A stretch of 64,000 nt of DNA from Thiohalocapsa sp. PB-PSB1. Lineage in GTDB: Bacteria; Pseudomonadota; Gammaproteobacteria; Chromatiales; Chromatiaceae. This document shows, piece after piece, positions 1-8,987 of this stretch. Location of the stretch: assembly GCA_016745215.1 (NCBI GenBank), contig CP050890.1, positions 4,588,001 through 4,652,000 on the forward strand. Direction: 5' to 3'. Each line of letters starts with the position of its first letter. Positions within the stretch are counted from its first letter, which is position 1. Made by a program: the position numbers and the translations under genes. The notes under the pieces were generated by a model that worked only from the letters and a program-made list of their open reading frames with translations, did no database searches and had not been told where the DNA came from.

Positions 1-321
1 CCCCTGTGCGGCGAGCCGCGCGCCGCATTCTGTTATGTGCATGCGCACCGCGCTGAGACCTTCGAGAGCTATTGTCGCGACTTGCTCGCCGAGCGCTTCG
101 ACCTGCACCGCAGCGCTGACCTGATCGACGCGGGCCTGTTTGGCCTCGGTACCCCGCATCCGCGACTGATGGAACGCATCGGCGATTACACCCTGATCGC
201 CCGCGGCAACCATGTGATCCGCGAACGACTGCCGTTCGAACAGCCATTCCATCAGATTGGTGTGCATGGCGGGCTGAGTTCCGCAGAGCTGATGGTGCCG
301 CTGTGTTTGATGCGAGCCTAG
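1..321 (+). CDS. C-terminal part of an alkaline-phosphatase-superfamily phosphodiesterase-like protein (partial)
   Basis: The reading frame is open from base 1, so the gene begins upstream of the window and only about 106 C-terminal residues are visible. The tail HQIGVHGGLSSAELMVPL resembles the conserved C-terminal strand-turn of the type I phosphodiesterase/nucleotide pyrophosphatase branch of the alkaline phosphatase superfamily, where GxHGG(L/M)S is the last metal-site segment. The stop is at 319-321. The product is probably a hydrolase of phosphate esters, but the catalytic nucleophile lies outside the window, so substrate and location cannot be stated. Confidence 0.6.
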   Translation, partial: PLCGEPRAAFCYVHAHRAETFESYCRDLLAERFDLHRSADLIDAGLFGLGTPHPRLMERIGDYTLIARGNHVIRERLPFEQPFHQIGVHGGLSSAELMVPLCLMRA

Positions 322-357
322 TGCCTCGGTGCAGATGTTCCAAGACAGTCTCCGGTC

Positions 358-437
358 GTTATCGTTGTCGTTGTCGTTGTCATAATCGTCTTAGCCGAAT
401 GCTCGATAACGACTACGATTACGACAACGACAACGAA
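358..437. repeat. GTTGTC-rich inverted repeat (hairpin)
   Basis: A left arm of GTTGTC units (358-390) and a right arm of GACAAC units (404-436) face each other across about 13 bases, so transcript or single-stranded DNA could form a long hairpin. The same sequence type flanks the four-helix-bundle ORF near 39,200-39,665 and forms another empty hairpin at 15,338-15,389. Confidence 0.8.
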
Positions 438-499
438 CCGCCTCGGGATTTCTGTACCGCTCCACTAGTGGTGGGATGTTGCCTGGAAAAACGCAAGGA

Positions 500-835
500 T
501 TCACCGCACAGACGCAGAGTGCGCAGAGGAGCCAAGGCCAGTGCAAAATGCCTGACATCGCGAAGTTTCGAATGCGACGATTCGCCCGGAAATATGCCCG
601 AGCAACGATGCACCTACCCCCTGAGCCGTGGACTTCAAGGCAAAAAATCAGGCATCCCGAGTCTCGAACGGAAATATCGAGCCTCTTGGTTCAATGCATG
701 TATTACATAGATAGTCAAGCTCGATATGTCAGGAGTGCTGCAGTGCATCCCTCCTCTCTGCATTCTCTGCGTCTCTGCGGTGAAGCAAACTTCGTTCTGG
801 TCGAATCGCTGGACATTCTACGCAGGCAGCACCCA
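500..835. repeat. Composite dispersed repeat, inverted pair
   Basis: CACCGCACAGACGCAGAGTG at about 502-521 is matched in inverted orientation by CTCTGCGTCTCTGCGGTGAA at about 765-784. The latter runs straight into the ATTCTACGCAGGCAGCACCC element ending near 834. Related copies lie at 4,729-4,781, 12,989-13,020, 13,346-13,396, 18,698-18,779, 24,256-24,325, 24,611-24,643 and 37,777-37,805. All are intergenic. Confidence 0.75.
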
Positions 836-911
836 CTTCGAGGAGCCGATCATCGCTCCGGCGCCCGCAACGCTTGGCCAGTCGTAGCACAGGCTCCGGA
901 TGCAGCGCCAG

Positions 912-3900
912 TCAACCAACCACGCTGAGACGCGGTGGCTGCGCCGGGTCCGGCAGGCTGGAGCTTAGCGTCAATTCGCGCTGATAGACCACCTCGACAG
1001 CCTGGTCGCCAAGCACATGCTGCAGGCGTTTCAGCAGCGCATCGGCGGGCTCGACGCGCCAGCCGTCGCCGAGCCGCAATCGGCCTTCGATTCCTAGGCG
1101 CAGATAGTGGATGCGCAATGGCAGGCCATCCTGCTCGACACGATAGGGCTCCAGCGTCTGTTGCAGTCGTCGTACATAGTCATCACCCGCGGCATGCCGG
1201 GTCGGATCGGTCAGGTCCAGCCGCAGCAGCAGGTGATCAGCAAGTTCCGCGCGTGCCACCTCGAGGGGGCGAATCGTGCGCGCGATCAGAGTCCAACCTC
1301 CGGTGAAGTCATCCGCTTTCAATGTGCCGGTAATGGCAAGGATGGCATCCGGTACGAGCAATTCTCGGGTCGGTTCGTAGACATCGTTGAATACCGTGAC
1401 CTCGATGCGGCCGGTACGATCGTCCAGGGTCAACGAGGCCATGCGCCCGCGGGCGGTCTTGTTGCTGCGCATGCCCACCACCAGTCCGACCAGGGTGCGC
1501 ACATCGCGATCGTCCCTGCCGCGCAAATGCGTAACGCCGGGTGTTGCCATGACCGAGGCGCTTTCCAGCACATCACCGATGCGTGTACTGAGCATGGCGT
1601 TCAGCTCGGCATCGTAGCGATTGATGGGATGGCCGGTCAGATACAAACCAAGCGTCTCCTTCTCGCCCAATAACCGGGCTTCTTCATCCCACGCCGGCCA
1701 GCGCTGGGCGGCGATCTGCGGGTCGGGCTCCAGCGCACCCGCTGTCTGTTCATCCAGCGCGGCAAACAGATCCGCTTGACCGGCGGCTTCTTGCGCATGT
1801 TGCTGTTCGGCCAGTTTCAATGCCAATGGCAATTGGTTCATCAAGGTGGCGCGATGGCTGCTGGCGTCGACTTTTGTAACAGGTTCTGCGACAGCACCCA
1901 GATCATCCAAGGCGCCGGCACGGATCAATGCTTCCAGTACGCGCTTGTTTGCCTTGTGCAGGTCGATGCGACGGCAAAAATCCCAGATACTCCGGAATGG
2001 GCCGTCTGACTCGCGTGCCTCGAGCATGGCCGCAATGGCCGACTCGCCGACTCCTTTGATTGCTCCTAGGCCATAGATCACGGTGCCCTCGCCATCGGCA
2101 AGACTGGTGAACCTGAACTCGGATCGGTTGATCTTCGGTGGCTCCACGCGCAGCTGCATGGAGCGGCATTCGTCAATCAACGTGACCACCTTGTCGGTGT
2201 TGTCCATGTCCGCGGACAGAACTGCGGCCATGAACGCCGCCGGATAGTGGGCCTTGAGCCAGAGGGTTTGATAGGACACCAGCGCATAGGCGGCCGAGTG
2301 CGACTTGTTGAAGCCGTAACCGGCAAATTTTTCCATCAAATCGAATATGTGCGAAGCCTTGCTGGCCTCGACACCGCGCGCTACCGCGCCCTGTTCGAAA
2401 ATCGCCCGCTGTTTTTCCATTTCCGATGCTTTCTTTTTGCCCATGGCGCGGCGCAGCAGGTCGGCACCACCCAGCGAATACCCGGCCAGTACCTGGGCGA
2501 TTTGCATGACCTGTTCCTGATACAGGATAACGCCATAGGTGGGCTTCAGGATGGTTTCCAGGTCCGGATGCGGATAGGCGACATCGGCACGACCGTGCTT
2601 GCGATCGATGAAATCCTCCACCATGCCGGATTGCAATGGACCGGGGCGGAATAACGCAACCAACGCGGTCATGTCCTCGAAGCTGTCCGGTTTCAGTTTT
2701 TTGATCAATTCCTTCATGCCGCGGGATTCGAGCTGGAATACGGCCGTGGTTTCACAGCGCGCGAGCAGCGCGAAGGCGTGCGCGTCATTCGGGTCAATGC
2801 GGCTGATATCGATCGGCGCCTGGTTCTGGATCTTGCGTTGGGCGTTGATCGTCTGCAACGCCCAATCAATGATGGTCAATGTGCGCAAACCGAGAAAATC
2901 GAACTTGACCAGACCGGCCTGCTCGACGTCGTCCTTGTCGTATTGGGTCACCAGGTTCTCGCCGCCAGGCTCGCAGTACAGCGGCGCAAAGTCGGTGAGT
3001 TTGGTGGGGGCGATGACCACACCACCGGCGTGTTTGCCCGCGTTTCTCGCCACCCCTTCGAGCTTGCGCGCCATGTCGACGATGGCGGTGACGGCCTCGT
3101 CGTCCTGGTAAGCGGCCTGCAAGTCCTGGCTGTCTTCCAGTGCTTTCTCCAGGGTCATGCCAAGCTCGAAGGGCACCATTTTCGCGACTTTGTCGACAAA
3201 GCCGTAGGGATGGCCGAGCACCCGACCGACATCGCGCACCACCGCCTTCGCTGCCATGGTGCCGAAGGTGATGATCTGCGAGACCGCATCGCGGCCGTAT
3301 TTGCCCGCAACATAGTCGATCACGCGATCGCGGCCTTCCATGCAGAAGTCCACGTCGAAGTCAGGCATGGAGACGCGCTCGGGATTCAAAAAGCGCTCGA
3401 ACAGCAGTTCATGCTCAATCGGATCCAAATCAGTGATTTTCAGCGCATAGGCAACCAGAGAACCTGCCCCGGAGCCACGCCCCGGACCGACCGGAATGGC
3501 ATTGTCCTTGGCCCATTGGATGAAATCCGCGACGATCAGAAAGTAGCCCGGAAAACCCATTTGACAGATGACGTCGAGTTCGCTCTTCAAACGCTCGTCG
3601 TAGACCTTGCGCTGCTCGGCAAAGTCCGGCGCCTCGGTGTTGAAGGTACTTTGCAAGCGCCATTCCAGTCCCTGCCTGGATTCGGCGCGAAAAAAGCTGT
3701 CGGTGGTCATGCCCGCCGGCACCGGTGACGCGGGCAAATAACTTTTTCCCAGGTTCAGCTCCAGGTTGCAGCGCTTGGCGATCTCCAGCGAGTTTTCCAA
3801 TGCCTCGGGGAGATCGGAAAACAGCAGTTTCATTTCGTTTGGTGTGCGCAGGAACTGCTCCGGGCTGTGTTGGCGCGGGCGTTGCGGGTCTTCCAGGGTG

Positions 3901-4592
3901 TGACCGTTGTGGATGCAAACGCGTACCTCGTGGGCGTCGAAGTCATCCGCACGCAAAAAGGCGACATCGTTGGTCGCCACCACCGGCACGCCCTTGGCGA
4001 TGGCCAGATCCACGCTGGCCTCGACACAATCTTCATCCTGCTCCTGGCCGGTGCGCATCAGTTCAAGGTAGTAGCGATCGCCGAATACCTGGAGCCAGTC
4101 GTCGAGCAAGGCCTCGGCATCCGCGCGGTGACCGCCGGACAATGCCCGCCCGACATCGCCACCGGCCCCACCGGAGAGTGCGATCAGGCCATCTGCGGCA
4201 TGCAGCACCCAGTCTCGCTGCACCTGTGCGCGACCCTGGCGCTGGCCCTCGATGTAGGCGCGCGAAATCAGCCGCGTCAGATTTTTGTAGCCGGCCTGAT
4301 CCTGCATCAGCAGCACCAACCGATGCGGTTTGGCGGGATCGGCCGGATTGAATACGGACAGCTCGGTGCCGGCAATCGGCTTGATTCCGGCTGCCAATGC
4401 CGCTTTATAAAAACGGATCAGGCAGAACAGGTTGGCTTGGTCGGTGACCGCGACCGCGGGCATCCCCGCTTCGGCGACCGCCTGCACCAAGGGCTTGATG
4501 CGCACCAGGCCGTCGACCAGGGAGTATTCGGTGTGCAGATGCAGATGCACAAAACTGTGAGGAGCAAGACTGGGATCCGAGCTGTTTTCCAC
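912..4592 (-). CDS. dnaE: DNA polymerase III subunit alpha
   Basis: This is the replicative C-family polymerase that synthesises both strands in the Pol III holoenzyme. The 1,226-residue product starts with a PHP domain (FVHLHLHTEYSLVDG at residues 14-28). It has the GPGRGSGAGS nucleotide-binding segment at 369-378 and the catalytic motif PDFDVDF at 410-416, with D411 and D413 as the metal-binding aspartates. An OB-type segment follows near residue 1,000. The length is slightly above the usual 1,160-1,180, partly from a longer tail. The start at 4592 places seven extra residues before the PHP strand; no strong ribosome-binding site decides it. The gene stands alone, with repeat-rich DNA at both ends. 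Confidence 0.97.
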   Translation of the reverse strand: MENSSDPSLAPHSFVHLHLHTEYSLVDGLVRIKPLVQAVAEAGMPAVAVTDQANLFCLIRFYKAALAAGIKPIAGTELSVFNPADPAKPHRLVLLMQDQAGYKNLTRLISRAYIEGQRQGRAQVQRDWVLHAADGLIALSGGAGGDVGRALSGGHRADAEALLDDWLQVFGDRYYLELMRTGQEQDEDCVEASVDLAIAKGVPVVATNDVAFLRADDFDAHEVRVCIHNGHTLEDPQRPRQHSPEQFLRTPNEMKLLFSDLPEALENSLEIAKRCNLELNLGKSYLPASPVPAGMTTDSFFRAESRQGLEWRLQSTFNTEAPDFAEQRKVYDERLKSELDVICQMGFPGYFLIVADFIQWAKDNAIPVGPGRGSGAGSLVAYALKITDLDPIEHELLFERFLNPERVSMPDFDVDFCMEGRDRVIDYVAGKYGRDAVSQIITFGTMAAKAVVRDVGRVLGHPYGFVDKVAKMVPFELGMTLEKALEDSQDLQAAYQDDEAVTAIVDMARKLEGVARNAGKHAGGVVIAPTKLTDFAPLYCEPGGENLVTQYDKDDVEQAGLVKFDFLGLRTLTIIDWALQTINAQRKIQNQAPIDISRIDPNDAHAFALLARCETTAVFQLESRGMKELIKKLKPDSFEDMTALVALFRPGPLQSGMVEDFIDRKHGRADVAYPHPDLETILKPTYGVILYQEQVMQIAQVLAGYSLGGADLLRRAMGKKKASEMEKQRAIFEQGAVARGVEASKASHIFDLMEKFAGYGFNKSHSAAYALVSYQTLWLKAHYPAAFMAAVLSADMDNTDKVVTLIDECRSMQLRVEPPKINRSEFRFTSLADGEGTVIYGLGAIKGVGESAIAAMLEARESDGPFRSIWDFCRRIDLHKANKRVLEALIRAGALDDLGAVAEPVTKVDASSHRATLMNQLPLALKLAEQQHAQEAAGQADLFAALDEQTAGALEPDPQIAAQRWPAWDEEARLLGEKETLGLYLTGHPINRYDAELNAMLSTRIGDVLESASVMATPGVTHLRGRDDRDVRTLVGLVVGMRSNKTARGRMASLTLDDRTGRIEVTVFNDVYEPTRELLVPDAILAITGTLKADDFTGGWTLIARTIRPLEVARAELADHLLLRLDLTDPTRHAAGDDYVRRLQQTLEPYRVEQDGLPLRIHYLRLGIEGRLRLGDGWRVEPADALLKRLQHVLGDQAVEVVYQRELTLSSSLPDPAQPPRLSVVG

Positions 4593-4941
4593 GGTATGAA
4601 TCGATGCGTTGCGGTGAGAACCAGACAGCGCAGATTGTACCCGTATGCGAGTTCAGAGGCCGAGGCCGCCGACGGGGGGCGACTCGCACAGCACGTTCTC
4701 GAGAAACTTCAACAGCAAGTAGTACAGCGGGTGCTGCCTGCGTAGAATGTTCGGCTATTCAACCAGAATGAAGTTTAATTCAGAGTCTTTGAAGGCAGCG
4801 CCCAACAAACATCCCCCCAACAAACATCAGGTTTCTCACGCCCGATGTCATGTCTTTTCGATCCCGATTCCGCTTCCGCTGCCGAATGTCGATGGGCGGG
4901 TTGCTTGCACTCGCCGATGGGTGTGGGAGAAGAAGGACGCT
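4593..4941. other. Intergenic region with a long dispersed repeat
   Basis: The 349 bases between the dnaE start and the small gene at 4942-5121 hold no supported gene. Bases 4,729 to about 4,885 are one copy of a repeat of roughly 150 bases whose inverted copy lies at 13,225-13,396. The promoter for dnaE should lie at the left edge, but I cannot point to clear -35/-10 boxes. Confidence 0.6.
4729..4885. repeat. Long dispersed repeat, copy 1
   Basis: It begins GGGTGCTGCCTGCGTAGAAT, continues through CAACCAGAATGAAGTTT and ends in CATCAGGTTTCTCAC plus a run of GATCCCGATTCCG-type units. Reading 13,396 down to 13,225 on the minus strand gives the same order of blocks with substitutions and a small length difference. 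Confidence 0.75.
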
Positions 4942-5121
4942 CTATTCTTCCATCTCGATCAAGGCACCGTTGCCGGCCTTGTCTTCGATCAGGACCAGTT
5001 TGCCTAGAGTTGGATGCCGTAGCGTTGTGACTTTGAAGGCCGGGTATTGTTTGTCATCCACAATCTGACCTTCCTGTTTCAGCTCGGCAATCACCTGAGC
5101 CTCGGTATCGATGATGCGCAT
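4942..5121 (-). CDS. Small conserved-type hypothetical protein (59 aa)
   Basis: A short acidic protein beginning MRIIDTEAQVIAELKQEG. I chose the ATG at 5121 because it comes one base after the stop codon of the upstream FakA-DegV gene (TAG ATG arrangement), which indicates translational coupling; longer versions of this frame run antisense inside that gene. There is no signal peptide, membrane segment or recognised motif. The tail KLVLIEDKAGNGALIEMEE is consistent with a small beta-rich fold. I do not recognise the family. Linkage to the fatty-acid-kinase-like gene is the only hint of function. Confidence 0.6.
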   Translation of the reverse strand: MRIIDTEAQVIAELKQEGQIVDDKQYPAFKVTTLRHPTLGKLVLIEDKAGNGALIEMEE

Positions 5122-5122
5122 A

Positions 5123-7030
5123 CTAATCGGTCTCCTGCTGCCATTGCACGGCGACGCAAACCGAGCCGGCGCCGGCGTGGACGCCCAGCATCGGCGAGGT
5201 CTGCATGATGTAGTTGGGATCGCTGCCGAGTACCGCACCAATACGCTCCGCGAGCCGATCGGCGGCAGGTGCCGCGGCGGCATGCGCAATGGCCCAGCGT
5301 TCGGCTGATGAGCGGCGAGCGCGGCGGGCGATGCGAGCCAGGATGCGCTCGCTTCCGCCTTGGAAAGAGAATGCCATTGCGCGCGAGACGGCGCGTCCCT
5401 GCCGATCCAGCGAGACCACCGGCAGCAGCCCGAGCAGTCCCGCTGCCTTTGCCTTCAGGCCACTGATGCGACCGCTGCGCAGCATGGCATCCAAGCTCTC
5501 GAGGGCAACCAGAATCTCGGTGCGCTCGGAGGAACGCTGCACCAGCCTGGCGAGCGTCTCGGCATCGCTGTCAGCATCGACGCCCGCGCTCAACGTTTCG
5601 GCAACATCCAGCAGGGTCAGCCCGAGACCGGTGGAAACCTGGCAGCAATCGAGCACCTGCACATTTGCCTCGGGAACCCGACCCGCCGCCAGGCGGGCCA
5701 CGCCCATGGTACCGGACAGATGGCTGGATAAATGCACTGATAGGATCGACCGGTGATTGTCCGCCAATAATCGGTAGAGGCGTTCGAAGCGCTCCGGTGG
5801 CGGCTGTGCGGTGGTTGGATGCAGAGCTTTGGTTTGCAGATCCCGATAGAAATTCGTGGCAGACAGAGTGCGACGATCGATGTATTGATCCTCTCCCCAG
5901 CGGATGGACATGGGAACCTGGTGGATCTGCCAGCGATCGAGGAGTTCAGGCGGCAAATCGCAGGAGGAATCCGTCACCACGGCGCTCGCCGCCAGCGGAC
6001 AAGTCCGCGCCCTGTATTGCAGACGCATGTCGTCCACCTTCTGCCGACCCAGACGACCATGGCGAGCAAGCCGCTCGGCGGCCTGGTCCGGACGATCGCA
6101 ATGCAGATGCACTTTCAGCCTGGTGTGGCGACCTACGACGATGAGCGAATCGCCCAGATCGGCAAGCTCCGCGCGCAGTCGCGTTGCATCCAGATTTATG
6201 CCGTCGACAATGATCTCGGTGCAATAGCGAAAAACCGGCTCCCCGCGTGCCATGAATGCATGCAGATAGTCGGTTGGCGGTTGAGCAGACAGCTGCTTGG
6301 AAGCTGTGGATTCCAGCGATTCCTGGGTTTCCAGCGCAGCGGCCGCGAGGTTTGATCCGACACCAGCTTGCTCGAATGGCTGCTCGCGGGATGCGGCATC
6401 CAACTCGGTCGCGTTCGGCGCGGACATGCCCAGGTGCAAGCCGCGAAGAAAGCAGAAAAAGCCCTCGCCTCCGGCGTCGGTGAGGCCCGCCCGCGTCAAC
6501 ACTGCAAGCTGTTGTTGTGTGTGCGCCAGTGCGACTTGCGCTGCTCCAAGGGAGGTGGCAAGCGCTTTGCTCGGGTCGGGCTCGACCGCGGCGGCGGCCG
6601 TCAATCCGCGCGACCAGGCGCTCATCACCGACAGGATGGTGCCCTCGCGCGGTTCGGACATGGCCTGATACGCAATGGTCACCCCTTGTTCTGCAGCCGC
6701 CGCCAGACCCAGCGCGTCTAATTCAACCGCATCGGACATGCCTGCGGCCAGCCCATCCAGAAACTGGGCCAGAATGATGCCTGAATTGCCCACCGAATTC
6801 AGCAATGCCGCCTCGGCCAACGCCTGCGCCATCCCGGCCACAGTCGCGGCGTCGCCTTCCGCTGCTGGATCGGACTCCAGATCGGCAAGCGCACCATTCA
6901 TCGTGGCACTCATGTTGGTGCCGGTGTCCGCATCAGCCACTGGAAACACATTTATATTGTCCAGTCGCTGGCGTGCTGCGGTAACCTCGCGCGCGGCGCT
7001 GCGAAAGGCGATCAGCAGGCGATGTCCGGT
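5123..7030 (-). pseudogene. FakA-DegV (DAK2 + DegV) fusion gene, 5' end removed by ISL3 insertion
   Basis: The frame encodes a DAK2-type kinase domain (NVFPVADADTGTNMS near its start), a FakA-type middle domain (near YCTEIIVDGINL), and a DegV/FakB lipid-binding domain beginning near VTDSSCDLPPELL. The fusion thus joins the fatty-acid kinase FakA and its fatty-acid carrier FakB in one chain. The intact frame continues upstream to 7030 and then hits the insertion sequence at 7039. Removing that element and one 8-bp target copy rejoins the frame with an ATG at 8534 and eight codons (8534-8511). As it stands, no ATG, GTG or TTG precedes the GTG at 6949, which already lies inside the DAK2 domain, so the protein is probably inactive or N-terminally truncated. 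Confidence 0.85.
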
Positions 7031-7038
7031 CAGTTTAT

Positions 7039-8510
7039 GGCTCTCCCGGATTTCATGGGAACCAATAAAAATTTGAAAAACAACTACTTAAGCTCATTTT
7101 TTCGTACACATCAAGGTTAAAATGTAGTCGAGCGCAAACTCTGTAACTCATTGATTTATAATGTGTCAACCCCGAACCGGTCATATCCGTTGAGATCCAA
7201 GCATATCCTTTGATAGAGGTGTCCAAGGTTGGTGATGCCATAGCAGCGGCGTTTGATGACTTTGATCTTATTATTTAACCCCTCGACAAAGCCGCTGGTG
7301 TGTCGACCAATAAAATAATTCGTCACTTCCTCAAAGTGAGTATTCAGTGTCCCGAGGAAGCTATCGAAGCAACTGAGCTTGCGGTTGGTGACACGTTCCA
7401 TCCAGCCACGCAGTTTGCGCTTACCCTGACCTTTTGATAGGCGGCTTTCATAGATGGCAGTGAGTGATTCGCAAGCCTCATAAGCTTCTTGTAATTTTGG
7501 TGAATAGCGAAAGAGCCGATTCAGCATGCGTCGCTCATCTGCATTCAGATCGGCGCGACGCTGACGCAGCAGCCAATGCACGTTCTTGAATGACTTGCGC
7601 TCTTCTTCGGAGAGGATATGACACAGCCGTTTCCATTCGCTTTTGCGCAGGTTTTCCAGTCCATTTCGGTACAGCTTGGCAACATGGAACCGATCCGCGC
7701 AAATGTGTACGCGCTTGCCGAACACGGCTTTAGCGGCACCGATGAAACCTTGATAAAGATCCGAGCAAACACTCTGGACGGTGCGTCGCAAGCGCTTGGG
7801 AATGCTGAGAAAAAACTCCTGTACGCTGGCCTTGGTGCGGTCGCCGAGCAGACCGATGACATGCAATGTCTCGTTAATGTAAGCGCTGATCACAACGACA
7901 AAATCACGATGACCCTTTTTCAACGCAATCTCATCAATGCCAATGACCTCCAAGCGTTCAATTGCGTTCCAATCGACATCGCACGCCATGTTTCGATCCA
8001 AAATACCCTGCAGTGCGTCGACACCAATGGCATGCTTGCGACTGACATCCTCGAGCGTACTGTTGATCAACTCCAGCAGCATCTGCTGTTCGAATGCTTT
8101 TGTCACTCGGGAGCGCCGCGTGTACCATGACAGCGTTTGGCTCGTTGTCGGACGCCCTTCGCAGAAGTGGCATTGATAACGCTTCGGCCTCAAAATAAGA
8201 ACAACTGTATACGCGAATAATGGCAAATGGCGTAACTCTATCTCTTGACCATGGCCATACTCATGATCGATTGGCCGACCACAGCGATGACAGTTCGTAC
8301 CCTCCAGTGTGCTATGCACATAGACTTTAAGTGTCTTGCGCTCGCCGAGCACCACGCGATCAACGGCGATATCAGGAAGATTTAAAAGCGTCTGAAGGGT
8401 CTCTTTATCAAATGTCATTATCAACAGCGTCCAGATGGGGTTTCAGCGACAGGCGGTTCTCAAGTTGTTGATCTACATGATACAACAGTCCCAGGAGATC
8501 CGGGAGAGCC
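7039..8510 (-). mobile_element. ISL3-family insertion sequence, complete, 1,472 bp
   Basis: The ends are imperfect inverted repeats: GGCTCTCCCGGATTTCATGG from 7039, and on the other strand from 8510 GGCTCTCCCGGATCTCCTGG. The element is bounded by an exact 8-bp duplication CAGTTTAT (7031-7038 and 8511-8518), the target-site length usual for ISL3. It carries one full-length transposase gene. The clean ends and exact duplication suggest a recent insertion. Confidence 0.95.
7156..8424 (-). CDS. ISL3-family transposase
   Basis: The 422-residue DDE transposase of the surrounding element. The N-terminal zinc-binding region has CHRCG and CHFC cysteine pairs, as in ISL3 (zf-ISL3) proteins. The catalytic core shows GIDEIALKKGH (first Asp), CSDLYQGF followed by HICADRFHVAK (second Asp region) and TSGFVEGLNNKIK (Glu). 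The length is normal for the family and there is no internal stop, so the enzyme looks functional. It lies in the same orientation as the gene it interrupts. Confidence 0.95.
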   Translation of the reverse strand: MIMTFDKETLQTLLNLPDIAVDRVVLGERKTLKVYVHSTLEGTNCHRCGRPIDHEYGHGQEIELRHLPLFAYTVVLILRPKRYQCHFCEGRPTTSQTLSWYTRRSRVTKAFEQQMLLELINSTLEDVSRKHAIGVDALQGILDRNMACDVDWNAIERLEVIGIDEIALKKGHRDFVVVISAYINETLHVIGLLGDRTKASVQEFFLSIPKRLRRTVQSVCSDLYQGFIGAAKAVFGKRVHICADRFHVAKLYRNGLENLRKSEWKRLCHILSEEERKSFKNVHWLLRQRRADLNADERRMLNRLFRYSPKLQEAYEACESLTAIYESRLSKGQGKRKLRGWMERVTNRKLSCFDSFLGTLNTHFEEVTNYFIGRHTSGFVEGLNNKIKVIKRRCYGITNLGHLYQRICLDLNGYDRFGVDTL

Positions 8511-8534
8511 CAGTTTATTCAAGGTTGTTTGCAT
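8511..8534 (-). pseudogene. Detached start (first eight codons) of the FakA-DegV gene
   Basis: Read on the minus strand, 8534-8511 is ATG CAA ACA ACC TTG AAT AAA CTG. Its last eight bases are the target duplication; joined to 7030 (ACC GGA CAT CGC) it continues in frame into the DAK2 domain. This is the original translation start, now separated from its gene by the insertion sequence. Confidence 0.8.
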
Positions 8535-8565
8535 CGATCCGCACGGTCCCGATCGCCGAGACCCT

Positions 8566-8596
8566 CACAAAAAAGGCCGCTTGCGCGGCCAGGTGG
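8566..8596 (-). terminator. Rho-independent terminator
   Basis: On the minus strand the sequence reads GGCCGC-GCAA-GCGGCC followed at once by TTTTTT, a perfect 6-bp GC stem with a tetraloop and U-tract. It lies about 140 bases beyond the stop of the 84-residue gene at 8733-8987 and before the detached fusion-gene start, so it would separate those two transcription units. Confidence 0.8.
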
Positions 8597-8732
8597 TATG
8601 TGTCTCGACGGAAATCGCCTTAATCGCCTCAATTGCCTTAATTCCGATCGATTCCGGATAGGGGATGTCTGATCAGGCTGATTGATCGAACATTTGCTTC
8701 GAATCGATCAAGTCCGAATGATCGCCTGCGGA

Positions 8733-8987
8733 TCAAATCGCATGAACGGGCAACCACTCAGCGATGCGGCTGCGTTCCTGCGCCGGGTCGATATCAAAGA
8801 AGCGATTCAAAACTTTGAGGGCCTCGTCGAGATCGGCGCAACCATAATCGTCAACGACCACATGATTATTCCAATCCTCGACCCGGAATCTGTGGCTTTG
8901 ATCCGTTGCATCAAAACGCAGCCGATAGCCGGAACCGGTCCAGTGATCCCATTTATAGCGAATCACGTTTTCTTTTTCGTCAAACAT
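8733..8987 (-). CDS. Hypothetical protein (84 aa)
   Basis: A compact soluble protein beginning MFDEKENVIRYKWDHW, with alternating strands (YRLRFDATDQSHRFRVEDW) and a C-terminal helix (LDEALKVLNRFFDID). The start is supported by an AGAGG ribosome-binding site about seven bases before the ATG. A strong terminator lies downstream at 8566-8596. I do not recognise the family; there is no signal peptide, cysteine cluster or membrane segment. Confidence 0.6.
   Translation of the reverse strand: MFDEKENVIRYKWDHWTGSGYRLRFDATDQSHRFRVEDWNNHVVVDDYGCADLDEALKVLNRFFDIDPAQERSRIAEWLPVHAI

Larger units (their letters stand above)
322..911. other. Intergenic region with dispersed repeats, no gene
   Basis: This 590-base gap between the partial phosphodiesterase gene and the 3' end of dnaE holds no convincing gene; its open frames are overlapping and low in homology signal. 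It contains the GTTGTC hairpin (358-437), a direct CACCGCACAGACGCAG repeat (500-530), its inverted partner (756-784), and directly after that a copy of the GCAGGCAGCACC element (789-835). Confidence 0.7.

Noticed and set aside
2778..3728. Long plus-strand open frame inside dnaE
   Set aside because: It is the antisense shadow of the catalytic part of DnaE, with no recognisable domain.
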